Source: Knoellia sinensis KCTC 19936
GTDB lineage: Bacteria; Actinomycetota; Actinomycetes; Actinomycetales; Dermatophilaceae
Assembly (NCBI RefSeq): GCF_000768705.1
Contig: NZ_AVPJ01000002.1
Coordinates: 124,001-188,000, forward strand
DNA length: 64,000 nt
Direction of reading: 5' to 3'
Below are positions 26,697-35,114 of this stretch, in pieces. A program made the position numbers and the translations under genes. The stretch's first letter is position 1, and every line of letters starts with the position of its first letter. Below the pieces are notes generated by a model. That model made no database searches, was not told the DNA's origin, and saw only the letters and a program-made list of their open reading frames with translations.

Positions 26697-26703
26697 GTGC
26701 GCC

Positions 26704-27402
26704 ATGCGACGACGCACCCTGCTGGCCAACTCCGTCTCCGTCGCCGCCGTCCTGGTCCTCGTGGGCTGTTCCGGTGGTGGCGAGCCGGAGGCCAATGCCG
26801 ACCCCAAGGCCGCCTTGGTGGCCGCCAAGACCCAGTTCGACCAGGCCAAGTTCGTGGGCCTGACCCTGTCCAGCAAGGACGTCCCCAAGACCGAGAACGG
26901 CGTCACGGGCGCCATCGGCACGGGGGAGATCAGCGCCACGGAGCCGAAGTTCAAGGGCAACGTCACGGCGACGATCAATGGCGTCACGGGCGCGGCCGAG
27001 GTCATCACGATCGGTGACACGGCATACATGAAGTTCTTCACCCCGGGCTACAACGAGACCGATCTCGGGAGCCTCGGGGCGCCCAACCCTTCGGACTTCT
27101 TCGACCCGGCCAAGGGCATCTCCCAGCTGCTCGTCGACACCACCGACCCCAAGGCCGGCAGCGAGGTCCGCGACGGCGCAGCGGTGCTGCAGCAATACAG
27201 CGGGACGCTCCCGGGCAGCCGGATCAAGGAGCTGTTCAACCTGGGCGACGGCACGGGGAGCTTCGAGGTGACCTATGGCATCGCCGAGGGTGACAAGCTC
27301 CAACTCGCCACGATGAAGGGGCCGTTCTTCGCCGGGGCGACCTCGACCTTCACCCTGCGCCTCAAGGACTACGGGAAGTCTGTTGAGATCACCCGCCCCT
27401 AG
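26704..27402 (+). CDS. lprG: LprG/LppX-family lipoprotein
   Basis: A 232-residue lipoprotein. The signal peptide MRRRTLLANSVSVAAVLVLV ends at lipobox VGC, lipidated at about Cys-22. The mature domain (KAALVAAKTQFDQAKFVGLT, GTGEISATEPKFKGNVTAT, GDTAYMKFFTPGYNETDLG) follows the LppX/LprAFG pattern, a half-barrel that carries triacylated lipids. The MFS gene downstream overlaps it, which is the Rv1411c-Rv1410c (LprG-P55) arrangement of mycobacteria; the pair exports lipids to the outer cell layers. TAGGGT 7 nt before ATG 26704 suggests a leaderless mRNA. Confidence 0.85.
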   Translation: MRRRTLLANSVSVAAVLVLVGCSGGGEPEANADPKAALVAAKTQFDQAKFVGLTLSSKDVPKTENGVTGAIGTGEISATEPKFKGNVTATINGVTGAAEVITIGDTAYMKFFTPGYNETDLGSLGAPNPSDFFDPAKGISQLLVDTTDPKAGSEVRDGAAVLQQYSGTLPGSRIKELFNLGDGTGSFEVTYGIAEGDKLQLATMKGPFFAGATSTFTLRLKDYGKSVEITRP

Positions 27403-29011
27403 GGCGCTGCTCGCGACGGCCTCCGTCGCGGTCGCGCTCGCCGCGGCCGACACCTATGTCGTCGTGCTCGCCCTCACCGACATGATGGCCGGTGTCGGGA
27501 TCGGCATCGACGCGCTCCAGCGGGCGACCCCGATCATCTCCGGCTTCCTTCTCGGCTACATCGCAGTGCTGCCGCTCATCGGCCGGCTCGCGGACCTCAC
27601 CTCGCGCCAGAAGGTGCTCCTGGGGTGCCTCGCCGTCTTCGTCGTCGGCTCGGCGATCACCGCGCTCGCGGTCGAACTCCCCGTGCTGGTCGCGGGCCGC
27701 GTCATCCAGGGCGTCGGGGGTGGTGGGCTCGTCCCGGCCACCCTGGCGATCGTGGCGCAACTGTGGGACGCCGACCGACGGGGCACACCGTTGGGGGTCG
27801 TCGGGGCGGTGCAGGAGTTGGGTTCCGTGCTGGGTCCGGTGCTCGGCGCGGCCGTCCTCGCGGTGGCCGACTGGCGCGCGATCTTCTGGCTCAACGCCGT
27901 GCTCGGCGTCGTGCTTGCTGCCGCTGTGGTCGCCGTCGGAGGAGGTATGCCGTCCCGCCCCCGCGCGCTGCCCGTGGCCGTCACGCTCGTGGCCGGTGCC
28001 GTCGGCTGGCTCGCGCTGGCCGCTCCCGAGTCACTCACGACGTCGGTGTCACTGGGTGTGCCGTTCGTGCCCTTCGGGGACTCGACGTCGCGGTTGGCGA
28101 CGCCGATCGGGGTAGCCGCCGTGGTGCTGACGCTGGCGGCTGTCGCGTTGTGGGTTCGAAGCGGTTGGGCGGTGCTGCGCCGGGCGGATCTCCTGGGTGC
28201 GCTGTTGCTGGGCGGAGCGCTCGGGTGCATCGTCCTCACCTTCGCCGCGGCGGATCCGGAGAAGGAGGTTGTGGGCCCTCTGGGCTTTGCGCTGCTCCCG
28301 GTCGCGGCGCTGCTCGCAGGTCTCTACCTGTTGCACCACCGGCGGGCCGGTCAGCCGCTCGTGCCCCGTGGCGTCGTCGTGGGCCGGACCCGGTGGGCAC
28401 TGCTCGTGTCGTTGTGTGTCGGGGTCGCGCTCGTCGCCGTCATCGTCGACGTGCCCCTGCTCGCGCGCCTCGTCCACACCGAGAGTGAGACGGTCGCGGC
28501 ATTCGTCCTGGTGCGCTTCCTCGTGGCGGTCCCGGTTGGCGCGCTGGTGGGCGGGTGGTCGCTGCGGTGGCTCGGCGACGGACTCGTCAGTGGCGTTGGC
28601 CTGCTGCTGGCCGCTGTCGGTCTGGTCGTCATGTCGACATGGGGACGCGGATCGCTTGCCGAGTTCTCGTCGACCGTGGTGCTGGCCCTCGTCGGGCTCG
28701 GCATCGGGTTGGCCCTGGCCCCAGTGAACAACGCTGCCCTTGCCGACTCGCCCGAGGATGCGCACGGCACTGCCAGTGCGCTCGTGGTCGTGGCCCGGAT
28801 GATCGGGATGGTCGTCGGACTGGCCTTGCTCACGGCGATCGGGCTCAACCAGTACTACGCCGCCGTCGCAGCGTTGCCCGACCAGACGGACGGGCAGGCG
28901 CTGCTCGACGCCGCGATCGTTCAGGTCGAGTGGGTCTTCCGGGGAGCGGCGATCGCTGCCGTCATCGGTGCCATCTCCTCGCTCAGCCTCGGCATCACCC
29001 GCCGCGCCTGA
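27383..29011 (+). CDS. P55-like MFS lipid/drug exporter
   Basis: A 542-residue permease with about 14 hydrophobic segments, the DHA2-type layout. Motif A-like LIGRLADLTSRQKVLLG lies at residues ~64-80, and motif C-like GAVQELGSVLGPVLGAAVL at ~140-160. A large loop (GVPFVPFGDSTSRLAT) follows. The TTG start at 27383 overlaps the lipoprotein gene by 20 bp, so both are translated from one mRNA. By context it corresponds to mycobacterial P55, which works with LprG in triacylglyceride export and drug tolerance. The 3' end overlaps the convergent gene at 28921 by 91 bp, an unusually long antisense overlap. Confidence 0.85.
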   Translation: MRSPAPRALLATASVAVALAAADTYVVVLALTDMMAGVGIGIDALQRATPIISGFLLGYIAVLPLIGRLADLTSRQKVLLGCLAVFVVGSAITALAVELPVLVAGRVIQGVGGGGLVPATLAIVAQLWDADRRGTPLGVVGAVQELGSVLGPVLGAAVLAVADWRAIFWLNAVLGVVLAAAVVAVGGGMPSRPRALPVAVTLVAGAVGWLALAAPESLTTSVSLGVPFVPFGDSTSRLATPIGVAAVVLTLAAVALWVRSGWAVLRRADLLGALLLGGALGCIVLTFAAADPEKEVVGPLGFALLPVAALLAGLYLLHHRRAGQPLVPRGVVVGRTRWALLVSLCVGVALVAVIVDVPLLARLVHTESETVAAFVLVRFLVAVPVGALVGGWSLRWLGDGLVSGVGLLLAAVGLVVMSTWGRGSLAEFSSTVVLALVGLGIGLALAPVNNAALADSPEDAHGTASALVVVARMIGMVVGLALLTAIGLNQYYAAVAALPDQTDGQALLDAAIVQVEWVFRGAAIAAVIGAISSLSLGITRRA

Positions 29012-29499
29012 CCTTCCCGCGGGACCCACCCGGTCAGGGCCGCCCGTAGGGCGGTCGCGATCGCGGCGCAGACCCCGAGCATCACGGCCACGCCGAGCGC
29101 CATTCGTAGGGTGAAGGGTGCATCTGACGCGCCGATCAGTGGCTTGCTGACTGCGAGGAAGGCCGACAGGAGGAGCAGTCCGGTGACACGCATCCACCGT
29201 TGCCTCGACAGGAGAAGCGAGAAGGCGAGGATGCCGGGCAGCATGAACATGCCCTGACCGAAGCCGAGCAGGATGGACGGCAGCGCGAGGAGCTTCCACC
29301 ACCTCGACCGATGGCGCTGCTTCACGTCGTAGGCAGCGGCCAGGGCGACACCGGCGATCGTGAAGATGGTGATGATGAGCAGCGTGCCCGCCCACGAGAA
29401 CTCGGGCTCAACGGTGACCAGGCGCATGAAGCCCCGCGCCACGATCCCGGTCAGCACCCCGAGGATGAGTCCGGCGCCGAGGCGGCGCAGCAGGGCCAT
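28921..29499 (-). CDS. membrane protein, unknown
   Basis: A 192-residue protein starting at ATG 29499 (MALLRRLGAGLILGVLTG), which shares its first base with the TGA of the upstream SOD-like gene; an in-frame ATG at 29520 is an alternative. Five or so hydrophobic segments are visible, including GTLLIITIFTIAGVALAAAY, LPSILLGFGQGMFMLPGIL and LGVAVMLGVCAAIATALRA. No family recognised. It is coupled to the SOD-like gene and its last 91 bp run against the end of the MFS gene. Confidence 0.65.
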   Translation of the reverse strand: MALLRRLGAGLILGVLTGIVARGFMRLVTVEPEFSWAGTLLIITIFTIAGVALAAAYDVKQRHRSRWWKLLALPSILLGFGQGMFMLPGILAFSLLLSRQRWMRVTGLLLLSAFLAVSKPLIGASDAPFTLRMALGVAVMLGVCAAIATALRAALTGWVPREGQARRVMPRLSEEMAPMTAAIAAPRKTHST

Positions 29500-30026
29500 C
29501 ACCACGACACCGTGAGACATGCGAGGCGGTCACCGGCGCCGCCGGTCGACGGGTTGGTCGGTTGAGCGTGGATGACCACGGACCTGGCGCCGGACTTCGG
29601 GACGAACGGCACCTTGGCGGTGGCGGTTCCCGTGCCGTCGTCGACGGTGAAGTCGAGCCAGATCTCGGTCTCGTCGTTGACCTTCACGGGGTCCACGCCC
29701 GCGTGGGCGTGCGCGTTGTAGTGGCCCAAGGCGGCGGGGCCGTTGCCGGCGATGCACGGACCGTCGTGGAGGTGCGCTCCATAGGTGTTGCCGTTCGCTG
29801 ACGCGCCGATGCCCTTGACCGTGAAGACAGCGTGACTGTCCTTGCTCGACTCCACGAGCTGGACGCGCGCGCGTGCGCCGTCGAACGGGCCGGACGCCGA
29901 AGGCGCGAAGTCGCTGAGCGTTCCTGACGAGCGAGCAAATGGTCCAAGGGCCAGCGCGGGGGTGGCGGTCAGGAGGACGATGGCGGTGGCGCCAACTGCT
30001 GTGCGGAGGCGGGTGGAGGTGATCAT
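29499..30026 (-). CDS. secreted Cu/Zn superoxide dismutase-like protein
   Basis: A 175-residue exported protein. A signal peptide (residues 1-27, ending TPALA-LG) leads to a domain with the Cu/Zn SOD pattern: GNTYGAHLHDGPC (two His of the copper site), GHYNAHAHAG, and RSVVIHA followed by TGGAGDRLACLTVSW at the C terminus with the second cysteine of the disulphide. Several zinc-site spacings differ from classical SodC, so it may be a SOD-like domain without full activity. It is the first gene of a coupled pair and diverges from the sigma-factor gene. Confidence 0.8.
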   Translation of the reverse strand: MITSTRLRTAVGATAIVLLTATPALALGPFARSSGTLSDFAPSASGPFDGARARVQLVESSKDSHAVFTVKGIGASANGNTYGAHLHDGPCIAGNGPAALGHYNAHAHAGVDPVKVNDETEIWLDFTVDDGTGTATAKVPFVPKSGARSVVIHAQPTNPSTGGAGDRLACLTVSW

Positions 30027-30090
30027 CGAGGTGCCCTTTCTGCGAAGTCGACGGGGTGTCGATACCGATGCAGACGTCGAACTGGGCCTG

Positions 30091-30142
30091 CCGGGTGACA
30101 GCGCGAAAAAGGTTGAAAAACTTGGGGATTCGCGTCACCCGG
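30091..30142. promoter_or_regulatory. inverted repeat flanking A-rich divergent promoter region
   Basis: CCGGGTGAC (30091-30099) and GTCACCCGG (30134-30142) are perfect 9-bp arms around an unusually A-rich 34-bp centre. The site lies between the SOD-like gene (minus) and the sigma factor gene (plus). It is well placed to control both. Confidence 0.45.
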
Positions 30143-30171
30143 AGGGCCCATCCAGTGCGTCTGTCAGGGCG

Positions 30172-30705
30172 ATGGAGTCCGCTCCCGGGGCATCTCTCGA
30201 GCACATCGACCTCTGGGTCGCGGGCGCGGACATCGTCGAACTGTTCTCGAAGGAGGCGGGCTCCCTGACACGACTGGCGCGGTTCTACCTCGACGACCGC
30301 ACGGCGGCCGAGGACTTGGTCCAGGAGGCCTTCATTCGCCTGTCTCGCTCGGCAGGGCGGATCCGCACACCCGGCAGCGCGGCGGCATACCTGCGTTCGA
30401 TCGTCATCAATCTGGCACGCGACCACAACCGTCGAGGTCTGGTGTCGCTCCGCCATAGACCTCCCGCACAGCCGGACGCGCCATCGGCCGAGGAGGACGC
30501 GGCCAGCCGGGCCGAGCGGCAGCAGGTCATCGACGCACTGCATGACCTGCCGCGCCGCCAACGCGACTGCGTGACCCTGCGCTACTACCTCGACCTGTCC
30601 ATCCCCGACATCGCAGAGACCCTCGGCCTCTCGAGCAACACCGTGAAGACGCATCTTCAGCGAGGGCTCGCGGCCCTCACACAGACCTTGGAGGCGGGCC
30701 GATGA
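30172..30705 (+). CDS. SigE-family ECF RNA polymerase sigma factor
   Basis: A 177-residue extracytoplasmic-function sigma factor. Region 2 reads LARFYLDDRTAAEDLVQEAFIRL with RSIVINLARDHNRR; region 4 is LPRRQRDCVTLRYYLDLSIPDIAETLGLSSNTVKTHLQRG. A start at ATG 30172 follows AGGGCG; a longer form from upstream GTG codons is possible. The stop overlaps the next gene by 4 bp (ATGA), so the membrane protein downstream is probably its regulator. The AT-rich region upstream, flanked by an inverted repeat, may be its own promoter. Confidence 0.9.
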   Translation: MESAPGASLEHIDLWVAGADIVELFSKEAGSLTRLARFYLDDRTAAEDLVQEAFIRLSRSAGRIRTPGSAAAYLRSIVINLARDHNRRGLVSLRHRPPAQPDAPSAEEDAASRAERQQVIDALHDLPRRQRDCVTLRYYLDLSIPDIAETLGLSSNTVKTHLQRGLAALTQTLEAGR

Positions 30706-31340
30706 GCAACCTCGAGGACCGTCTCACCCGAGCCCTGTCCGACTACCCGATGGAACCCTCGCCCGACCTCTTCGAGCGCGTCTGCGAGAGCATCGAGGCC
30801 GACCGCGATCGTCGCGGGTCGATCCTGAAGTGGTCACTGGCTGGCGTCCTCGTCGTGATCGTCATCGCCACCGCAGTCCTCACCCTCACACCTCGAGTGA
30901 ACGGAGCCCTCGCCATGCCCTGGTGGATCCTCGAAGTCGCCACGAACCTCGTGCTCATCGCCATCGCCCTGTGGCTCGGACCATTCATCAAGAGGTTCGG
31001 GCGGGCGTACGCCGCGGATGTCTTCCACGACAACCCGCTCACCGGCAAGAGCTACATCGTGCTGACCGACATCGTCTACTACCTGATCTTCACGGCCTAC
31101 ATCCTGTTCTCGGTGCGAGTCGCACCGCAGGACGGATGGTCCGACGCGCGCCCGATCACCAACGTCACCGCCGGTCAGATCACGTTCGAGCTGGCGCGCA
31201 TCGGCGGGATCCTGCTCATCATCGGGATCCTGCACGGACTCAACATCGTCCTCATGCCCGTGCTCGGACGGCTCTTCTCCCTCAATCGCCGACTCCCGAC
31301 GCCGAGCGAGGGCGTCAGCTCTCGTCAATCATCCCGATGA
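30702..31340 (+). CDS. membrane protein, putative anti-sigma partner
   Basis: A 212-residue protein coupled to the sigma gene by a 4-bp overlap. The first 45 residues are a short cytoplasmic stretch (RLTRALSDYPMEPSPDLFER) like that of small anti-sigma factors, then comes a transmembrane segment (SLAGVLVVIVIATAVL), three more hydrophobic segments (ILEVATNLVLIAIALWL, IVYYLIFTAYILFSV, GGILLIIGILHGLNIVLMPV) and a basic tail. No zinc-binding HxxxCxxC motif is seen. The anti-sigma role is inferred only from position. Its end overlaps the convergent hydrolase gene by 26 bp. Confidence 0.7.
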   Translation: MSNLEDRLTRALSDYPMEPSPDLFERVCESIEADRDRRGSILKWSLAGVLVVIVIATAVLTLTPRVNGALAMPWWILEVATNLVLIAIALWLGPFIKRFGRAYAADVFHDNPLTGKSYIVLTDIVYYLIFTAYILFSVRVAPQDGWSDARPITNVTAGQITFELARIGGILLIIGILHGLNIVLMPVLGRLFSLNRRLPTPSEGVSSRQSSR

Positions 31341-32187
31341 GGGCATCGGCGACGACGTCGGTGGCCTCGTAGGGGAGCATGTGCCCCTTGCCCGGGAGGA
31401 TCGTGAACTCGGAGCCGGCGATGCCCTCGTGCACGCTGCGGATCCAGCGGAAGAAGGTGATCCGGTCCTTGGTGCCGCCGATGACGTGTGACGGTCGGGT
31501 GGCGATCGTCGCCAGCGCCTCGCGCTCGTCGAGCCCGGTGAGTGAGAAGTAGTAGCGACCCGTCGTGGCCAGACGGGTGGCGTTGATCATGCGCCCCACC
31601 TCGTTCACGGCCGCCTTCTCGGGGTTCTCGCCGAAGTTGGTCCAACGGTGAAGGCCCGCAGGCACGGGTCGCAGCGACACGAGGGGGAGGCGTGCCATCG
31701 CGCCCATGAGGAAGGCCTCGCCGGGAACGGCCTTGCGGTCGGGGATGGATGCCGCGGTGGACACGAGGACGGTGCCGCGGACCCGGTCGGTGAAGTCGGA
31801 ACTGTGGCGGCCGGCATACGCCATGACTGTCATACCGCCCATCGAGTGCCCGCCGAGGACGAGAGGTCCGTTCGGTGCCGTCGCCGCGATGACGGCCGCA
31901 AGGTCGTCACCGAGGTCCTTGATGGGCTGTGACCGGACCGAACCCCAGGTCGACCTGCCGTGACCGCGCTGGTCGTAGGTGATGACGCGAACTGCCCTGT
32001 GCGACTGGACTTCTCGCACAACGCGCGCCCAGGCCTGTCGAGTGAGCGTCCAGCCGTGGGCGAGGACGACAGTGGGGGAGCCGGCGTCGACGGGCCCGTC
32101 GGGGAGGTGCTCGGTCGCGGAGAGCATCGCACCGTTCGGAGCCGGAATCGACAGCGTCCTCGTGGCCACGCTGGTCGGCTTGGTCAT
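31315..32187 (-). CDS. alpha/beta-fold hydrolase
   Basis: A 290-residue hydrolase. The oxyanion region is VVLAHGWTLTRQAW, the nucleophile elbow is GGHSMGGM (~residue 112), the acid is likely in GTKDRITF, and the catalytic His is in GKGHMLPYE near residue 272. The fold is typical of esterases/epoxide-hydrolase-like enzymes, and the substrate is unknown. It is the last gene of the minus-strand operon: its ATG overlaps the exonuclease III stop by 4 bp. Confidence 0.85.
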   Translation of the reverse strand: MTKPTSVATRTLSIPAPNGAMLSATEHLPDGPVDAGSPTVVLAHGWTLTRQAWARVVREVQSHRAVRVITYDQRGHGRSTWGSVRSQPIKDLGDDLAAVIAATAPNGPLVLGGHSMGGMTVMAYAGRHSSDFTDRVRGTVLVSTAASIPDRKAVPGEAFLMGAMARLPLVSLRPVPAGLHRWTNFGENPEKAAVNEVGRMINATRLATTGRYYFSLTGLDEREALATIATRPSHVIGGTKDRITFFRWIRSVHEGIAGSEFTILPGKGHMLPYEATDVVADALIGMIDES

Positions 32188-32972
32188 GCGTCCTCCACCT
32201 CGATGACGACGGGAGCATGATCGCTCGCGCCCTTGCCCTTGCGCTCCTCGCGATCGATCGCGGCACCGCTGACGCGTTGAGCCAGTGGGTCGCTCGCGAG
32301 GATGAAGTCGATCCGCATGCCGCGCCGCTTCTGGAACGCGAGCCGCGTGTAGTCCCAGTAGGTGAACGTCCCCGGCTCCGACGTGTGCGGTCGGACGACG
32401 TCCGAGACACCGGCGTCGAGCACGGCCTGGAACGCGGCGCGCTCGGGTGGGCTCACGTGGGTCTTGTCGAGGTAGTACTCCATCGACCAGACGTCCTCGT
32501 CCTGCGGCGCGATGTTCCAGTCGCCCATGAGGGCGAACGGCGTCTGCTCTGCCGCCCACGCTGCGGTCTGCACCCGCAGTTGCTCCAGCCAGGCGAGTTT
32601 GTAGTCCATGTGCGGGTCGCCGAGAGCCCGACCGTTGGGGACGTAGAGGGACCAGAGGCGGACACCGTTGCAGGTGGCCCCGATCGCGCGAGCTTCCGCA
32701 GCGGCCGGCTCGCCCCAGTGCGGCAGGTCAGGGAAGCCACGACTCACGTCGTCGAGTCCGACGCGGGAAACGATCGCGACGCCATTCCACTGCGACAGAC
32801 CGTGGTGCGCCACGGCATACCCCATCGCTTCGAAGCGATCGAACGGGAACTGGTCGTCGCGGCACTTCGTCTCCTGAATCGCGAGGACGTCGACGTCGGT
32901 CCGCTGCAGCCACGCCTCGACGCGGTCGATGCGGGAGCGGATGGAGTTGACGTTCCAGGTCGCGATTCGCAC
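32184..32972 (-). CDS. xth: exodeoxyribonuclease III
   Basis: A 262-residue AP endonuclease/3'-5' exonuclease of the ExoIII family. Diagnostic motifs in order are IATWNVNSIRSR, LAIQETKCRDDQFP, LYVPNGRALGDP, MGDWNIAPQDEDVW and the closing RIDFILAS...GASDHAPV, which hold the metal-binding Asn/Glu/Asp and the catalytic Asp-His. The GTG start at 32972 is 4 nt past the response-regulator stop. Placing a base-excision enzyme in a two-component operon is uncommon and may only reflect read-through. Confidence 0.92.
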   Translation of the reverse strand: MRIATWNVNSIRSRIDRVEAWLQRTDVDVLAIQETKCRDDQFPFDRFEAMGYAVAHHGLSQWNGVAIVSRVGLDDVSRGFPDLPHWGEPAAAEARAIGATCNGVRLWSLYVPNGRALGDPHMDYKLAWLEQLRVQTAAWAAEQTPFALMGDWNIAPQDEDVWSMEYYLDKTHVSPPERAAFQAVLDAGVSDVVRPHTSEPGTFTYWDYTRLAFQKRRGMRIDFILASDPLAQRVSGAAIDREERKGKGASDHAPVVIEVEDA

Positions 32973-32976
32973 CCAG

Positions 32977-33591
32977 TCACAGTAGGTGGTCGCGCGCCCA
33001 GAGGGCTGCACTGGTGCGGTCTGCCACACCCAGCTCGCGGAAGACCTTGCCGAGGTGTGCCTTGACCGTGCGCTCGGTGATGCCGAGGGCTCGGGCGATC
33101 TGCTTGTTCGCCAGTCCGTCGGCGACGAGCTTGAGCACCTGGACCTCGCGGGCGCTGAGGGCGTCGCCGACACGTTGGCCACGGGCGGGGAGCAGGACCT
33201 GGGCCACCCGGGGGTCGAGGGGTGCCTGGCCGTCGGCCGCCGCACGAACCGCCGCGAGAAGGGTCGCGGGCTCGCCGTCCTTGAGCTGGTAGCCCACTGC
33301 GCCGGCGTCGAGGGCGGCGGTGACGCGGCCCCGGTCCGAGAACGAGGTGAGGACGACGACGCGCAGGTCCGGGAGTACGTCGAGAACCGCGGCCGTTGCG
33401 TCGATGCCGTCCATCCCCGGCATCGACAGGTCCATGAGCACGACATCGGGTCGCACCTCCTGCGCGACGTCGACCGCGGCCGCGCCGTCGGCAGCCTGCC
33501 CGACGACGCTGATGTCGTCGGTGCTCTCGAGCAGAGAGATGAGGCCGGCGCGCACCATGGCGTGGTCGTCGACGACCACGACGCGGATCAC
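32977..33591 (-). CDS. NarL/FixJ-family response regulator
   Basis: A 204-residue regulator. The receiver domain has the acidic pair VDDHAMVRAGL, phosphoacceptor Asp in VLMDLSMPGMDGIDAT (~residue 54), the Thr/Ser switch VLTSFSD and Lys in QLKDGE. The C-terminal LuxR-type HTH is LSAREVQVLKLVADGLANKQ with ERTVKAHLGKVFRELGV. Its GTG start overlaps the histidine-kinase stop by 4 bp. It should be phosphorylated by that kinase; no target promoter can be assigned. Confidence 0.93.
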   Translation of the reverse strand: MIRVVVVDDHAMVRAGLISLLESTDDISVVGQAADGAAAVDVAQEVRPDVVLMDLSMPGMDGIDATAAVLDVLPDLRVVVLTSFSDRGRVTAALDAGAVGYQLKDGEPATLLAAVRAAADGQAPLDPRVAQVLLPARGQRVGDALSAREVQVLKLVADGLANKQIARALGITERTVKAHLGKVFRELGVADRTSAALWARDHLL

Positions 33592-35114
33592 GCTGGGCCT
33601 CCTGTCGTGGGAAGGCGCAGCCGCCAGCGAGTTCCCTGCCCCGGAGCCGTTTGGACAGCGAGCTCGGCGCCGGCGTCCGACGCCAGGTCCGCGAGCACCT
33701 TGGTGCCGAGGTGCCCGGTGGGCGGGTTGCTGACCACGGCCGGGTCGAAGCCGGCTCCGTCGTCGGCGACCAAGAGGGTGATGGCTCCGTCCGTCTCGTC
33801 GCGCCCGAGGCGGACGAGGACGTTGCAGGGCGCCGCGTGAGTGGCCGCGTTGCGCACGCATTCCTGCGCGATGCGGTGGACCAGGCGCTGGTCGTCCTCA
33901 GTGAGCCTGATGCTCGGGTCGACGTCCAGCTCCACCTCGACGTCCCGACCACGCGCGGTCGCCGCGACGTCCGCCAGGACGGTCGCCGGATCGGCCCCGG
34001 TGAGGCTCTGCGGATAGATCTCGACGAGAAGGGAGCGCAGGGCCCGGGCGTTGCCGCGACTCGCGGCAGCCATGCCCTCGAGCGTCGCGGCCAGCTCGAC
34101 GTCACCGCGTCTGGTGGCCTGTTCGGCCGCGGCGGAGGCGGCGAAGGACGTGGCCACCAGTTCCTGGACGGGGCCGTCATGCAGGGTCCCCGCGATGCGT
34201 CTCCGCTCGGAATCGGAGGCCTCGAGCGACCGCTCGAGCATGCGCTCGCGCTGCTGGGTCTCCTCCCCGAGCCGGCGGAGCAGCCTGAGCAGAACGGGCG
34301 TCATGAGGAAGACGAGGAGCAGCAAACTGCTCAGCGTGACCCCGGCGAAACCACGGCGCAACTCTGCGGCGCGCTCGCTCACGACGTCGTATGCCGTGTA
34401 GGTCTCGAAGAGCATTTCGCGCCCCGAGGGCGTCCACACCGGCCGATAGACCTCAAGCAGCCGACTGCCGGTCTCGAACTCGTTCTCGGACTGGTCGAGG
34501 TCGGAGACCTCGGCGATGGTGCGAGGGTCTGCGAGTGCCTGACGCTGATTCTGGGAAAGCGTGAACTTCCGCCCGACCAAGTGGGCCTCGTCGGCGTAGA
34601 CGATCGTGCCGTCGGGGGCCCAGATCTTGACGCGCACGATCTCGTCGCCGAGGACGACGTCACGAACCACGGCGTCGAGGGTCCCGGTCGAACCCTCGAC
34701 GCCGTCCAAGAGGTCGTCGGTCAGGAGCGGAGTGATGACGGCCTCTGCGATGAGGTCGGCAGCACTCGCCGCATCGTTGACCGCCTCCCGCTCGGCCAGT
34801 CGGCCGGCGGCGAACGTGCCCAGGCCCGCGACCACGGCCAGGACGAGCGCCAGTGCGCCCAACATCTGGAGGACGACTCTTCTGGGCGTGACCACTGAAG
34901 AGGTGTCGAGTGGTGAGCCGAGCTGGGTCAGCAGGGTCCAGGAGGGCTCGGGGTCCGGATCGGGACGCGAAGCGGCCACCGCGGGGAGGGCCGCGGTGGC
35001 CGCGTCCGGACGGGGGGAGATCACTGCGGGAGGGGACGCAGTCGCCGCGTCCGGAGCCACCGCGCAGGGGAACGCAGTGGTCGGGTCCGGTGGGTTGACC
35101 AACTCAGTCGTCAC
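33588..35114 (-). CDS. membrane sensor histidine kinase (HisKA_3 type)
   Basis: About 508 residues if started at GTG 35114. A Pro/Ala-rich N terminus (~75 residues) leads to TM1 (MLGALALVLAVVAGLGTFAA), a ~160-residue exterior sensor with VRVKIWAPDGTIVYADEAHL, a PAS/cache-like double strand, and then TM2 (FAGVTLSSLLLLVFLMTPVLL). The dimer/phosphoacceptor helix has SERRRIAGTLHDGPVQELV with the conserved His, and the ATPase has HRIAQECVRNAATHAA and VADDGAGFDP. The start is uncertain; the frame stays open further upstream through a repetitive gene. It pairs with the downstream regulator and is preceded by the Asp-rich exported protein. Confidence 0.88.
   Translation of the reverse strand: MTTELVNPPDPTTAFPCAVAPDAATASPPAVISPRPDAATAALPAVAASRPDPDPEPSWTLLTQLGSPLDTSSVVTPRRVVLQMLGALALVLAVVAGLGTFAAGRLAEREAVNDAASAADLIAEAVITPLLTDDLLDGVEGSTGTLDAVVRDVVLGDEIVRVKIWAPDGTIVYADEAHLVGRKFTLSQNQRQALADPRTIAEVSDLDQSENEFETGSRLLEVYRPVWTPSGREMLFETYTAYDVVSERAAELRRGFAGVTLSSLLLLVFLMTPVLLRLLRRLGEETQQRERMLERSLEASDSERRRIAGTLHDGPVQELVATSFAASAAAEQATRRGDVELAATLEGMAAASRGNARALRSLLVEIYPQSLTGADPATVLADVAATARGRDVEVELDVDPSIRLTEDDQRLVHRIAQECVRNAATHAAPCNVLVRLGRDETDGAITLLVADDGAGFDPAVVSNPPTGHLGTKVLADLASDAGAELAVQTAPGQGTRWRLRLPTTGGPA

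Noticed and set aside
29842-30171. Longer N terminus for the ECF sigma factor
   Set aside because: The frame upstream crosses the divergent SOD-like gene and the inverted repeat and lacks sigma-like sequence.
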